Below, piece after piece: positions 24,040 to 35,167 of a stretch of DNA of 64,000 nt (its first letter is position 1; each line of letters begins with the position of its first letter). The position numbers and the translations under genes are program-made. Under the pieces are notes generated by a model. That model worked only from the letters and a program-made list of their open reading frames with translations, had not been told where the DNA came from and did no database searches. The DNA is from Typha latifolia (Eukaryota > Streptophyta > Magnoliopsida > Poales > Typhaceae): assembly GCA_019914945.1 (NCBI GenBank), contig CM034105.1:1-64000 (forward strand), given 5' to 3'.

Positions 24040-27000
24040 TCACTCACCCTGTGGATTTATCTCAGGATAAACCTGCAAAACAAATTTGAAGGGTATGTGA
24101 GCAAACAAAAATGCGTAACCAGTTAAATGAATCTAGCAGAATATTATATGTTCATCATTCTGAGAGAATGTGAAAGATGGTTATATGACTAGTTCATCAG
24201 CAATAGGAACCAATATATATATATATATATATAATTTTCAAATGCGTGGTGGAAATCATCTTAGGGTTAGTACCTGAAGCGTCCTGTCTTCATTGAAGCT
24301 TTTAGTTCTGAGTTTAAGTTCTCCTCTACTGGTTGTGAGCTCATCCAGTATCTCAGCATCACACACCGCGTCTCTGATGCCATCACTGCCTGAATGAGAT
24401 GCGTCTCCTTCCTGTGATAAGTAAAACACACTGGTAGGATAAAAATGTATTGGCTAGAAACCTGTCTACAGAAACGTGAGGATGTGACAGTAATCCAGAG
24501 AACTAAGTACTTCAAGCATTCAGATTTCATACCGTAAATGAGAGGCTCCGAGCATGAGGCACTCCTGCAATTTCTTCATACTCAGCAGCATCCAATTCCC
24601 AAAGGTAATATGGATGGAAGAATTTTGGAAGAAAATGCTGTCTGATGGCAATCAGAAAGAAAAATGGCAGGGGAAAAAGAATTCCGGCTATGGGTATCCA
24701 TGTCACTCCAAAACACAGTAGGAAATATACAATTTGAAAAAGTGTAAAGGCAGCAATTTGCTTGAAGGGAACTGATTCCACAAAGGATGCATGGTCACCT
24801 TCAAGAACCCTGCATTTCATTACATGTTAATAAGATAGGACTATTAAGGAAAAATCTTAAGGATGAACATAAGTGATCCTGAAAATATCAAGTTAAGATA
24901 CATTGCAGACATGGAAGAAACTTAGACTTGAAAATTTGCAGTAAGAGATTTACTTGTAGCGTCGGTGAGGGGTGATGAACAAAAGTAATATCCTTTCCCA
25001 GAACTGGTTCCCAGGAAGACTGTCAATGGCCATGTAGGCAAAGTAGCCCCAGAGGACCGAAGTCGGTATTTTCTTGATGATGGGCATAGCTCCAATGCAG
25101 GCACCTACTAGGAGGGACTGCAATAAATTGCTTAATCTCTGCTCATTTACCCGAACAGGCAAATGAGCATCTATGTGTTTCTCAGGATCAAATGCTCCTT
25201 TTCCCTCCCCTGCACCATTCTCATTACTCATGACAGCATCCTTCAAGTTCTTCAGTTCTTTATCGACTGAAATAGCCTGCATAAGGTATCATGTTAAAAT
25301 TTTGATCTATGGATCAAGCAAAATTCCACTTTACTACAATAACTTCTTGCATTTTGAGGAGACAGATAACCTGAAGTGAAGCCATTGATTACATTTAACT
25401 TGGATAAAGAATGAAGAGTAATGAAGATGACTAAGAGAAAAAAAAAAGATATTCTGAGCACTTACATGTCCTTTGTCCATTTCTATGAAAACTTCTTGCA
25501 TTTTTCCATAAATTTCTGAGTTGCTAGCCTGTTTTTTAATACTGTCCTTGGCAGTTTGAACCATCTTCTTTCGGAGTAGCTAAAACGTACAAGAGAAACT
25601 GAAAACTAAGCATATTTCTGTGGATCAATATAATAGTCAAAAAAATCTTTCAGATTGTTCAACAAACCTGTCGCTTGAGAACAGCTAGACTCTTCGTGTG
25701 CATAGGAGACTGTGGAAGAACACCATTTGAAGGGGGTATCCCAATCAAGCCACAAATCAAGACCTGAATATTTTGTTTATATTAGAAAAGGAAAGAATAG
25801 ATCTTTATAGATCCCGATGTGCAATGGGTGATAAAAATTGATATAAAACAAAAGGCCATACCATGAAGCCAAGGACAAAAATATCATGATGATAGGCAGA
25901 GGGATTTTTCAGATTAAATTCCTTTTGCTGTGCCATTTGTGAAGCAACACTGTGGTCAAAAAAGTAAAGCCCTGCAACCATCACTGCAGGCACAAAAGCA
26001 GCCAATATGTATACAGGAGGAACAGACAGCAAGTCCTGCAGGTTTAGTTTGCAAAGTATTCAGTATAGAGAAGCTGTAGGCTTGACAGATTAGTAAGTAT
26101 GGAGACCTTTTGATGGGTTTAAGGAATTCCTTCAACTTACTAGGAGTACGCCTACGTACATTTGATCTCATTCAGTCCTTTGTTTCAGATGCATTGATGA
26201 CAAACAATCTAATTAGATATTCAGATTACACATCATGTTGTGGGGGTGAATTGAGAATCAATCCTCCTATTTGTACTCTAATAGACAACGTATTATGGCA
26301 TTTATGTTATGCCTCTAAGTTTTAGCTCCAATTATTCTGGTATTTGCAGCTAAGTTTATCTTTAGAACAACAATAGCAAACAACTTAATACTAAGCAGAC
26401 CTACTCTTAAGATATGACTCGAATCTACAGTAAGCATGCAGATTGACCTATGTATGCTTCACTCATCTTTTAATTAATTTGCAGCAGAATTTGTGGATTA
26501 CAGAAACATTTTTGGCATTCTAAATGGGGAATCAAGAAGCCTGAGAAGCAGAAATATTCTGCCACAAGCTCATTTACCTTAGCGACAGTCCAATGGTAAA
26601 TCGACTTGGACTCCCAGGGAAGCGGGCTAAAAAGCCTCCTGGGAACTCCAGAAGGGACTTTACTTGGAACTGCATATGAGAACGCTGTCCATAGCAGGAC
26701 CATCAGAGGAACCCCATAATCAGCAATGAAACTTCTAAGCCACCCTGCAGTCATCAATTAGACGACGAATGATCAATTATACAGGCTTTCTGATACGAAG
26801 TTTGATACATGAGGATATTTCACGAACCTGTGCCGTATCGCCATGCCCTTGCCCTCCTGCTCTTCAGGGCGGAGTACAGCAGGCCAACAGCAAATATGAT
26901 TCCCAGTAGCCCATTTGTATACAGCCACTGGAACTGGTAGCGCGGAAGACTTTGGTCCTCACCTTTAGGCACATCAAATTCACTCACTATTCCCTACAGA

Positions 27001-27912
27001 TAAGAGCAATTTTACAATGGAGAAGTATGCTCTTTTATATATTTGGCTATCAGGTGCTACTAAATCAAGAAAACTGAGAGAATATATATACCTTAATAGC
27101 TTCTTGAATGAACAGAACTGTGATCAACATCCCAAATAGTTCTCCTGCAACCCTCGTGAATCTACTAATAACAGCAGAAGCATTGAATATTGCAAGGATA
27201 AATAGCATACAAGCAGTCCAGATGCAGACCCTATCAGCAGTAAAGAAAAACCAAACTGTTAGAAAGGAAAATGCGAAAAAAGTCAGCAAAGAAAAGAAAG
27301 TTGCTCATTGCTTGCTATTAATCACCATCCAGCCCAAGCTAAGAATAGTCGCCCTCCCAGATCAGCCTGCCCTTTGGCGAAATTGTACAAGTACGTGTAC
27401 ATGATAACAGTAGGCTCCGCAACTCCTACTATCAGCATGGGTTGCCCTCCAAGTATTGAATGCATGATGCCACAGATAGCAGTAGAGGCTAATGTTTCAA
27501 CTGTGCTCAGTGCTCCATCTGAATCACCGCGACAAGTTATTAGCACTAGAGCATAAGAATAAAGAAGATGATGAAACCAAGCAGCTTTGGTTAACCCTGA
27601 GATATCTTATCAGGATTAGAAAGAGCACCCACCAGTATCTTTACTCAATTGCTCTCCGAAGGCAATGACAGGAAGTGCTGAGGCAAAAAAGATATACATA
27701 GTGGGCGCAAATATTCTGAAATCCACAAATGAGAGATGTTAGCAACATAGAAGAAGAAAACTATGATCCGTTTGGCATAGTTCGTGAGAGGAGTATGAAT
27801 GATCGAACCTGAAGCCAGAATGAAACCCACCAACCCAGTCTTGCCTGTAGCAGAGTGCTCTTCCTTTGACATCCTTGACAATCCCCCGGAATGGGGTTCT
27901 CAAAAGATCCAT
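24040..27912 (-). CDS. BOR: Borate efflux transporter (BOR family, SLC4-like)
   Basis: Plasma-membrane borate exporter of the HCO3-/anion exchanger fold, used for xylem loading or boron detoxification. Thirteen coding exons: 27912-27809, 27715-27633, 27518-27326, 27230-27092, 26993-26828, 26744-26578, 26035-25862, 25763-25668, 25579-25466, 25276-24954, 24809-24533, 24411-24274, 24072-24040; 668 aa. Hallmarks: [118 protein letters not shown] and LDAAEYEE (592-599). The large loop keeps an SEIYGKMQ YxxPhi-type motif (Tyr398), comparable to trafficking signals described in Arabidopsis BOR1. The C-terminal tail after LDAAEYEE is short, ending YPEINPQGE. An AG acceptor two bases before the ATG suggests a 5' UTR intron. 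BOR identity is firm; the paralogue class is not. Confidence 0.96.
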
Positions 27913-28847
27913 ATCTGAACGAAATATTCCAAGAAAAATGAGATACGAGGAATTTACTATAAATAAAAAGCCATAGAATTCAACATTAAAAGGTACAAGA
28001 GAAACCGAGCCTACTCATATTAAACAGCAAACAAACGATTGTCTTACATGATGACCAACTGAGAAAAAGAAAAGTTTGCCAAACATGCGAAATAGAAAGT
28101 AGAAAGAGTTACGCAGGGCCCGAAGAAAATAAGAACATGCATGCAAAGAGAGAGCTGTAACATCTACAACTAAAAAAGAAAAAGAAAAAGAAAATTTGAC
28201 TAAGAACACGCTCAGAGGAAGAATCCTAGCATTCAGAGCAACTAGGAAAATAGAATGATCTAAGTAATCGAACTTGTGAGACAATATTATAGCACAGAAT
28301 AATCCAAGAGGAAAGAAGATAGTCAGATTCAGGACATCAAGGAGTTCTCCATGCTTGTCCTACCAAAGAGAAAACAGATGCAGGACATGAAGAACCAAAA
28401 GACCGCTGTCAATTCTCAAATCACTATAAATCACATGCCGTAACAAAGAAGGAATAATCTCAAGGAATCTCCAATCTAATCTCCAATCTATATCTTTCTT
28501 TTTATAGCCTTCAAATCTAAACCTCATAGTTGGAGACAACGAAAACCAGACACCAGAAAAGGAAACGAAAACTACATTTATACCGTTCTCGAACACCATG
28601 AAAATATCGATCACAATAAGGAAAATCAAATAGTAATCGGAAGCAAATAAGCAACCGATGGTGGAAACGAGGAATCCACATACGAACTCAACCAGTCAAT
28701 GGTGCTCCGCTCCACCCGTGGGAGCTCAAGCGAATGACCAGACGAAACCCTAGGCAGACGATGGAGAAGGAGGATGAGTGTTTGTATTCGGCCAGACCGT
28801 AGAGAGGCCGGAGTAGATTACGAAAAAAAAAAACACTAGAGGGAGAA

Positions 28848-28885
28848 GGAAGAGGAAGAGGAAGAGGAAGAGGAAGAGGAAGAGG
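28848..28885. repeat. GGAAGA hexamer repeat
   Basis: About six tandem GGAAGA units. On the BOR-sense strand this is a pyrimidine (TCTTCC) tract, probably in the BOR 5' leader. The Ser-rich frame seen on the minus strand is its translation. Confidence 0.85.
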
Positions 28886-29479
28886 CTCGTCTTTCTCCTG
28901 AGCCTCTCTCTTCCTCAGCCTTCCTATCGCTTTTTAGACCCCGCGATATGCGGTGGGCCCACCTACGTGCTCTGGCCCTATGCAAGGTGAAGGTTCGCGG
29001 AATAGGCTGGTGGTTCCCAGCTCGGGTGTGTTGGCGCTGGCGTGGGCTTCGGTGTACGCAGGTATCTCGCCAAAGTAGGGGGCCGCGTGTGGCTCTGTAG
29101 CACATCGACTCCCGTGTGGTCATATCCCCCAAGCGCACCGATCGATGGATCATCACCGTCCATCCGCGCATGAATCGTACGGACCCACGATATTACATCT
29201 TATATATATATATAGTTAGATCAACCGCCGTACATTCCGGGATCAGTCTCCCTTTTGCTGTATACAGGAGAGTCTTAGAAGGCGGTCAACCTTAGTTAGG
29301 GCAACAGTCGAAATATATAGTCTGGTGTTATATGTTTTCCTTCCTCTATATATATATATATATATATATATATGAGTTGGCAATGTGGAATAAAAGTACA
29401 TCCCCCTGTTTGTGTTCGATGGGCAATGTAAATATCTTGCAATTAATGAAGGTTTTTATTGCGATCTTTCTCTGGACTG

Positions 29480-31035
29480 AGAATAGTTTGTTGACATCTT
29501 GTAGCTGGTGGAGTGATATTTTTTTTAAAATGTTTGATTAATTTAGGTGGTCTTTAGGTGTAGTGTCCTGATGATTTAGGCCTACAGCATCTTTAAGTTT
29601 CTAATGAAACAACGTCTGTAACCATATTTCCAAGAGGGATGGATCTGAAGACCAGCTGGCAAAGTTGTACTTTTGAGAAAAAGTAACCAACTACTCAACT
29701 GTGAAGCATGGAGCCAAAACTGAGGCTTCCGGTGCTGCACCCAAGTCGGGAGGGATCGGCTGAAATGCATGAAACACAAAACAGCCTCAAGAATAAAAAA
29801 ACAGGCACCCTACTGATGTGATACGTACGTATAGCATGGTATTTCTTTCGTAAGTGGAAGTGAGACAAATCATATAGCCTAAGTTTTCTGGTGATTGATT
29901 GATGGATGCAAAATTAATGTCCCATCTTGATGTATAATTAGTAAAAGTCTTTGACTTCCTTCCAACAGGAGGCAAGGAAATACCTGCACGAGTTTCTAAG
30001 AGTCGTATGGAAAGGATGCATAGAGTTGCTCACTTGCTCACGCGGAGTTCCCCTTGTTTCCAAGGTAAGTCTTATCTAGAAAAGTGTCAGTAATGTTGTA
30101 AAGGCTGGAGTTCTTTTTTCATGTGAGTTGATCAGAGAAAAGCTCAGCCACGAAGTAAACTTAAAAGAGAACCACTAGCGAACTTCAGCCAAGAAAAATT
30201 TAAAAAAAAAGCTGAGTATTTGACCAAACTATCCCTCTTTGAAATTTTTCTAAAGTTACAAAATACAAATGCCAAGAGGTTAAGCTTTTCTATAAATTGA
30301 AACGTTGACCTAGATAGCGGTTTACCCATTTTAACTTAAACAGTTAAATCACCTAACTCAATTTTTGACCAATAATTTATGTTGGACGTATAATATTTTA
30401 TTATAAAGATTAAAGAAATGAACGCAAAATTTTTGAAACTTATTTAGACCTTAAATGAGAAAAATATATTTAGAAATTTAATATATATATATGTATAGCG
30501 TTGCTACTTAATTTGTCTTCGATTATCTATTTTAGTTATAATATATATATTATCGTGAAGATATAAAAAATATTTATGCTTGCCAGACATTCTCCTCGGC
30601 TAACTACGCTTAGAATTATTAAAAAAAATATATATAGCTCCTCTAAATTTTACTTTAATTTTTTTAAACTTTTTTTTAATAACATGTTGAATTATTTTAG
30701 CATTTTTTTACGTAAGACAATGCATTTTATGTAAGGCTACTGATTTATTTTAGTAATAAGTTTGAGGTGAATTATATTTGGGTTAAACATATGGCTAGAT
30801 TGGTCAACAACTCAAAAAAGGGAACAACTTGGGAGCTAGTGGGTGGCCAGAATCTTCCAATAGGTTTAAGTCTATGGTGAGGTACTGAGTCGGACGCAGT
30901 AGTGATGTTCCATGGTGTTTGCGTCGTGGAAGAGAGATTATTCCAAGGGGCATTAATTTCCTCAGTAGCGTGTTCCACAAAGCTTCAAACGTCGATCAAA
31001 CGGTTTGTTTCTCGTAACTGGAAATGTGTGTGTGG

Positions 31036-31066
<31 letters not shown>

Positions 31067-31310
31067 GCAAGCATGACTTGCGGCTCTGAGCTGCGGAACA
31101 AACGTGTGATGCAGTTGTTTGTGTGTTTGGATGGATGTTGGTGGATGTGTGAAGGAGAGTAGAAGAAAGATAAATGGAACGAGAAACCATGAAATTGACG
31201 TGGCTAGTCATTAGATCTGCTCCAATCTTTGGTAACAAGGATACGTACGTCGTTTTCGACGACTTTGGACTTCCGAATCTCGATCACTAGGAATTCTGAC
31301 TACTATTATT
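29480..31310. repeat. Segmental duplication, copy A
   Basis: Shares long diverged blocks, in the same order and orientation, with 33810-34550. Anchors: the TTAGG(C/T)CTACAGCATCTTT block near 29575 versus 33930; GTCGGGAGGGATCG followed by ATGCATGAAACACAAAACAG near 29745 versus 34075; AAGCTCAGCCA near 30141 versus 34240; and GGAACGA...GATACGTACGT near 31170-31230 versus 34372-34455. Copy A carries extra DNA (about 30180-31080) absent from B. A further matching segment lies beyond the LINE relic at about 32945-33070. Confidence 0.8.
31035..31063. repeat. (GA)n microsatellite
   Basis: About 14 GA units inside segmental copy A. The corresponding position in copy B lacks the tract. Confidence 0.9.
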
Positions 31311-31619
31311 TAAGTCATCACTCAGTAACATTTTTTTTTTAAAGAATGAGCTGTTAGCACTGCTAAAAAATTAAATCTGTTTGCTTAAGCCACACCGTTA
31401 AATCTGTGCTTAATTTAAGTCATTTAAAGCACAACCAATTTCTTGCCTTCTATATCATCCATATACCAGTAACTATGATAACTTTAAGTTTATCAGCATC
31501 GCCCTCAATATGGGACCAATCATACTCTAATCAATGAATATAAAATTTAAAGGATACAACGAAGACCTAGATTTAGAAGAATATCACAGCATCAATGACC
31601 ATTTAGTATATTAATCGAG

Positions 31620-32690
31620 GTCCCAGACCACGTCAAATGTTTAAGCCCCAGCATTAATTGCATGGCTGCAGCCCACATAGCCCTCCAAGCCCTATGAGGA
31701 GATCTTTTGAGGATCCTTCAAACAAAGGGTTTAGAGTACCATATTTCTGACTCATAATGACAACGCACAATCTTCGGCTTAGTAATAGTATCCCAATTAA
31801 CCATGTGGAGACCGTTCTTGCCATTTTCTTTAGCCCAAAAGAAACTCTATGCAATCTTAGTAATTTGGTAAGAGTAGAGTTAGGCACCCAAGTTGAACCA
31901 GGTCAGAAATTAGGGATAGAGATCATAGTGGAATTGATGAGAACTTGTTGACCGACAAAAGAGAGAGAATATCTCTTCCACCCAACTAGCTTGCTAGCCA
32001 CTCCCTCACAAGATCCTTATAATTTGCCACACTAATGAGCTTAGGAGAAATCCCTAACCTAATGCACAAGGCATTACTCATAGAGATACGTGTGGAGCGA
32101 GGCGTATGATTTGCAAAATAGACACTGAATTTGCTTTTATTCACCTTCTAGTTGGTCAAAGAGCAATACCTACACAGAGCCCAATTCATAGCACTAAGCA
32201 ACTCGAAGGATGCATCAATGATAAGATAATTAAGACATTATCATCATAAAGAAGGTGAGAAAGAGTCTAGTTACCAAAGGGAAACCAGCCAAACGACCAG
32301 CAACAGATTGATTGTTCAACAGGGAGGAAAAAAAATTTTAGCCCAAAAAGATGAAAAGATACGACAAAAGAGGGTCACCTTGGCGAATCCCACACGTAGG
32401 GGTAATCCAACCGAAATAACTATCATTTAAATGAATGGAAAAAAAAAACTAGAGGACTCGAACACACCTTAATCCAATCACACTAGATTTTGGAGAACCT
32501 CATGGCTTGAAGGGTGTGTAGAATAGCTCTCCAACTCAGCTTATCATAGGCTTTCTCTATTTCATCTCTTACTGTTTGCTTGCATAAGTTATTTTCCATA
32601 AAAAATAATAATTTTATCTTGTTGGCATCTCTTGGTTTTCTTCTAAGATAGTTAGTAAAATGATTTGGCAAGCAATCATATAAATTTTGA
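31620..32690 (-). pseudogene. Decayed LINE (non-LTR) reverse transcriptase
   Basis: Read on the minus strand across several frames, this shows in order: EIEKAYDKLSWRAILHTLQA (about 32565-32505), GIRQGDPLLSYLFIF (about 32390-32345), HLLYDDNVLI (about 32260-32230, where a YADD-like core would be expected and one residue is missing), and SFFWAKENGKNGLH then NWDTITKPK (about 31840-31775). These match the order of plant L1-type LINE reverse transcriptase blocks. Frames are interrupted by stops and shifts, so the element is dead. No ORF1, endonuclease or poly(A) tail was recognised. Confidence 0.8.
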
Positions 32691-33809
32691 TCAAGCTACC
32701 CTTATTCGAAACATTATTTACCGACATAGATCGCCCTTCAAACTTATTATCAAAAGCGGTATATTTTACTATAGCTTTAGATGCATTTTAATTATATAAA
32801 AGTAAAATATAAGTTAAGCATTTTTATATAAAAATAAAATTTTAATAAATAAATATTTTTAATAATAAGTTTGAGAAATATATTCTATTTTGGTGAAAAA
32901 AAGAAAACTTGGGAACTTAGCTAGTTTGAATAATCACTCAGCAATCATAGGTTGTCAACTCCTCAACAAGTTTAAGAAAGATGAAATGTTGTTGCTGTTG
33001 GAAAATAAGGTACTGGAGCATTCAACAAGGAACAAGTGACAATATATTTCTAAATATTATAATCACCAACATTTATTATTTGAGGGTTTCTTCCGTGCAA
33101 TCGAATTAATTCTTTATCAATCAATTTGATGAAGATTTAACGGTTAAGATCTTTAAGGGTATAATAGGAATGAAAGATATTATCGGTTTAGCAGGTAAAT
33201 TTTTTTAGATATATAATCTTGCACATTATTTTTTAACAATTATATTATCTTAATATTTTATTAAGTAAAAGACATATATATCATTAACTGAGAGTAATGT
33301 ATATATATTAAAATAAGGGTATTGATGTCTTTTATAATTAACTTGATGAAATTTTAATTACATTTTATCTTTTTAATTATTTTTTATTATTTACATATAT
33401 CTCCCATTAGTTTAAGATTGATTTAAATTAAATTTTAATAGATAGAGATAGAGAATTATATTTAAATTAAAGTTTATCTCCAAACAATCAAATTTAAATT
33501 ATTTAATATTAAATGATATCTCCTATAATTAAGATATAATTATATTTAAGAGAGAAATCTTAACGGAAAAAACGTGTAGAGCGCTTCTTCCATACTTATC
33601 AATCACTTTGATGAAGATCTAATGGTTAAGATCTTCAAGGGTATAACAAGAAAATTGGAAAGTTAGGCACACGTAATTAATTTTCTTAACTGATATACTC
33701 TTTTTCTTACGTAATGTGGTTTTGGAACCGGTACCGGGTATGAAAACTGGCTATTATAGCCGTTGGATTAAGATTATAATTTTTAAAGATGCATTGAAGT
33801 ATTTGCCTT

Positions 33810-34616
33810 ATTGTTTAGTGTGTTGATATCTTGTAGCTGCTGGTTGTTTGATTCATTTTGGTTGACCTTGTTTGCTGTTCAGCAGTATTTGTTTTCTGCT
33901 CTGCTCTGCTCTTCTCTGTCCTTCCAATTTAGGTCTACAGCATCTTTTACGTTTCTAAGGAAAATAAAAAAAGTATCCTGCGAGAATGAGATATCCGGAA
34001 GCGCAAAGTTGACTTTTGACCAACTACTCAGCCACTTAGGTGGAAAAGCGTCCCAGCTGACGCTTCCGAGGAAGTCGGGAGGGATCGACTGCAATGCATG
34101 AAACACAAAACAGCCTCAAGAAAATCTGGATAGCGTCTAGCACGCACCTAAGTTTTGGAATTTTAGCTGGTGATGGAAGGAAGCAAAATGCGTTTAAAAT
34201 GTCCCATCTTTGACTTTCTTCCAATCGACCAGAAAAATAAAGCTCAGCCATGACGCGTTAAAGTTAAAGAGTAGGTTAATTGAATAGCATTAGACAGATA
34301 AGCTCTGGGCTACGGAATAAACGTGTGATGTGGTCGTGTTTGGATGTGTGAAGGAGACTAGACCAGATACATGGAACGACAGAGAAACCATGAAGGGGAC
34401 GTGGGTAGTACTCGTCATCACATCTGCTCCGATCTTTGCTAACAAGGATACGTACGTTGTTTTCTGACGACTTCGGAACTCGAAATATATTATGAATCTC
34501 GATTCGGACCTAACACTGGGAATATTATACTGACTTACCATTAATTAAGTCAAACCACTAAGTTGATATCTTTATTTTTATTAATCTCCTACTGTTTGGC
34601 TCCATCAGTTATTTTC

Positions 34617-34664
<48 letters not shown>

Positions 34665-34860
34665 CTTGTTGCTATCTCTTGGTTTTCTTTTAAATTTCTT
34701 AGTAAAATGATTTGGCAATCATACATTGCCAACTACTCGCAACAAGTTTAAGAAAGATGAAATGGTGTTGCTGTTGGAAAAGGTTCTGAAGCATTCAACA
34801 ATGAACATGTGACCATATATTTTTAAATATTATAATCATCACCATTTACTGCTATTTTTA
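33810..34860. repeat. Segmental duplication, copy B
   Basis: Shorter copy of the 29.48-33.07 kb block. It matches copy A up to about 34555. It then holds only about 150 bp (about 34580-34725) that corresponds to the 5' part of the LINE relic (32555-32685), interrupted by a (TA)n tract at 34619-34662. It resumes with sequence matching 32945-33070 (CAACAAGTTTAAGAAAGATG and GAAGCATTCAACAA-like blocks). The LINE therefore predates the duplication or was copied with it, and most of it was later deleted from B. Confidence 0.8.
34619..34662. repeat. (TA)n microsatellite
   Basis: About 22 TA units within the residual LINE fragment of copy B. The homologous place in copy A (near 32605) has only an AATAATAAT stretch, so the expansion occurred after duplication. 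Confidence 0.95.
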
Positions 34861-35167
34861 ATTACAAAATTTCTTCCGCTCACCTCTGCACATACAAATA
34901 CACATACATCTACACGGGAGTGGTGTCATAAAACACGAGAACAAAAGAATTACTTTCTCGCATAATTTCTCCCACTCAGGCAATCAGTAGGAGAAGACCA
35001 TTTCCAGATTGTCTGATAAAATCTTCAGCAGCTTAGGAAATCCTGATTAAATTTGCAGCACAAATGAATAAGCATGCAATTGCATGGCTTCTGCTCCTCT
35101 ATCTGTTCCCATTGGTCCATCGGTAAAAATGTTACTCTTGCAGCATGAAAGTTATTACTTCACAATC

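Larger units (their letters stand above)
27913..35167. other. BOR leader/promoter and repeat-rich intergenic gap
   Basis: From 27913 to about 28830 is probably the BOR leader: a likely 5' UTR intron next to 27914, then a GC-richer stretch with a GGAAGA repeat. From 28890 to 29330 is promoter-like DNA. From 29.4 kb on there is no intact gene: a segmental duplication (29.48-33.07 versus 33.81-34.86 kb), a decayed LINE, (TA)n and (GA)n tracts, and very AT-rich filler. A 75-bp segment at about 33103-33178 recurs at about 33590-33665. The final 300 bp hold the DXS 3' UTR. Confidence 0.55.

Noticed and set aside
28836..29171. Arg/Ser-rich minus-strand frame near the BOR leader
   Set aside because: Ends in a GGAAGA repeat translation (poly-Ser) and shows no conserved block.
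31654..31951. Overlapping frames on both strands considered as genes
   Set aside because: The minus-strand sequence is LINE reverse-transcriptase debris in a shifted frame; the plus-strand frame is its shadow.
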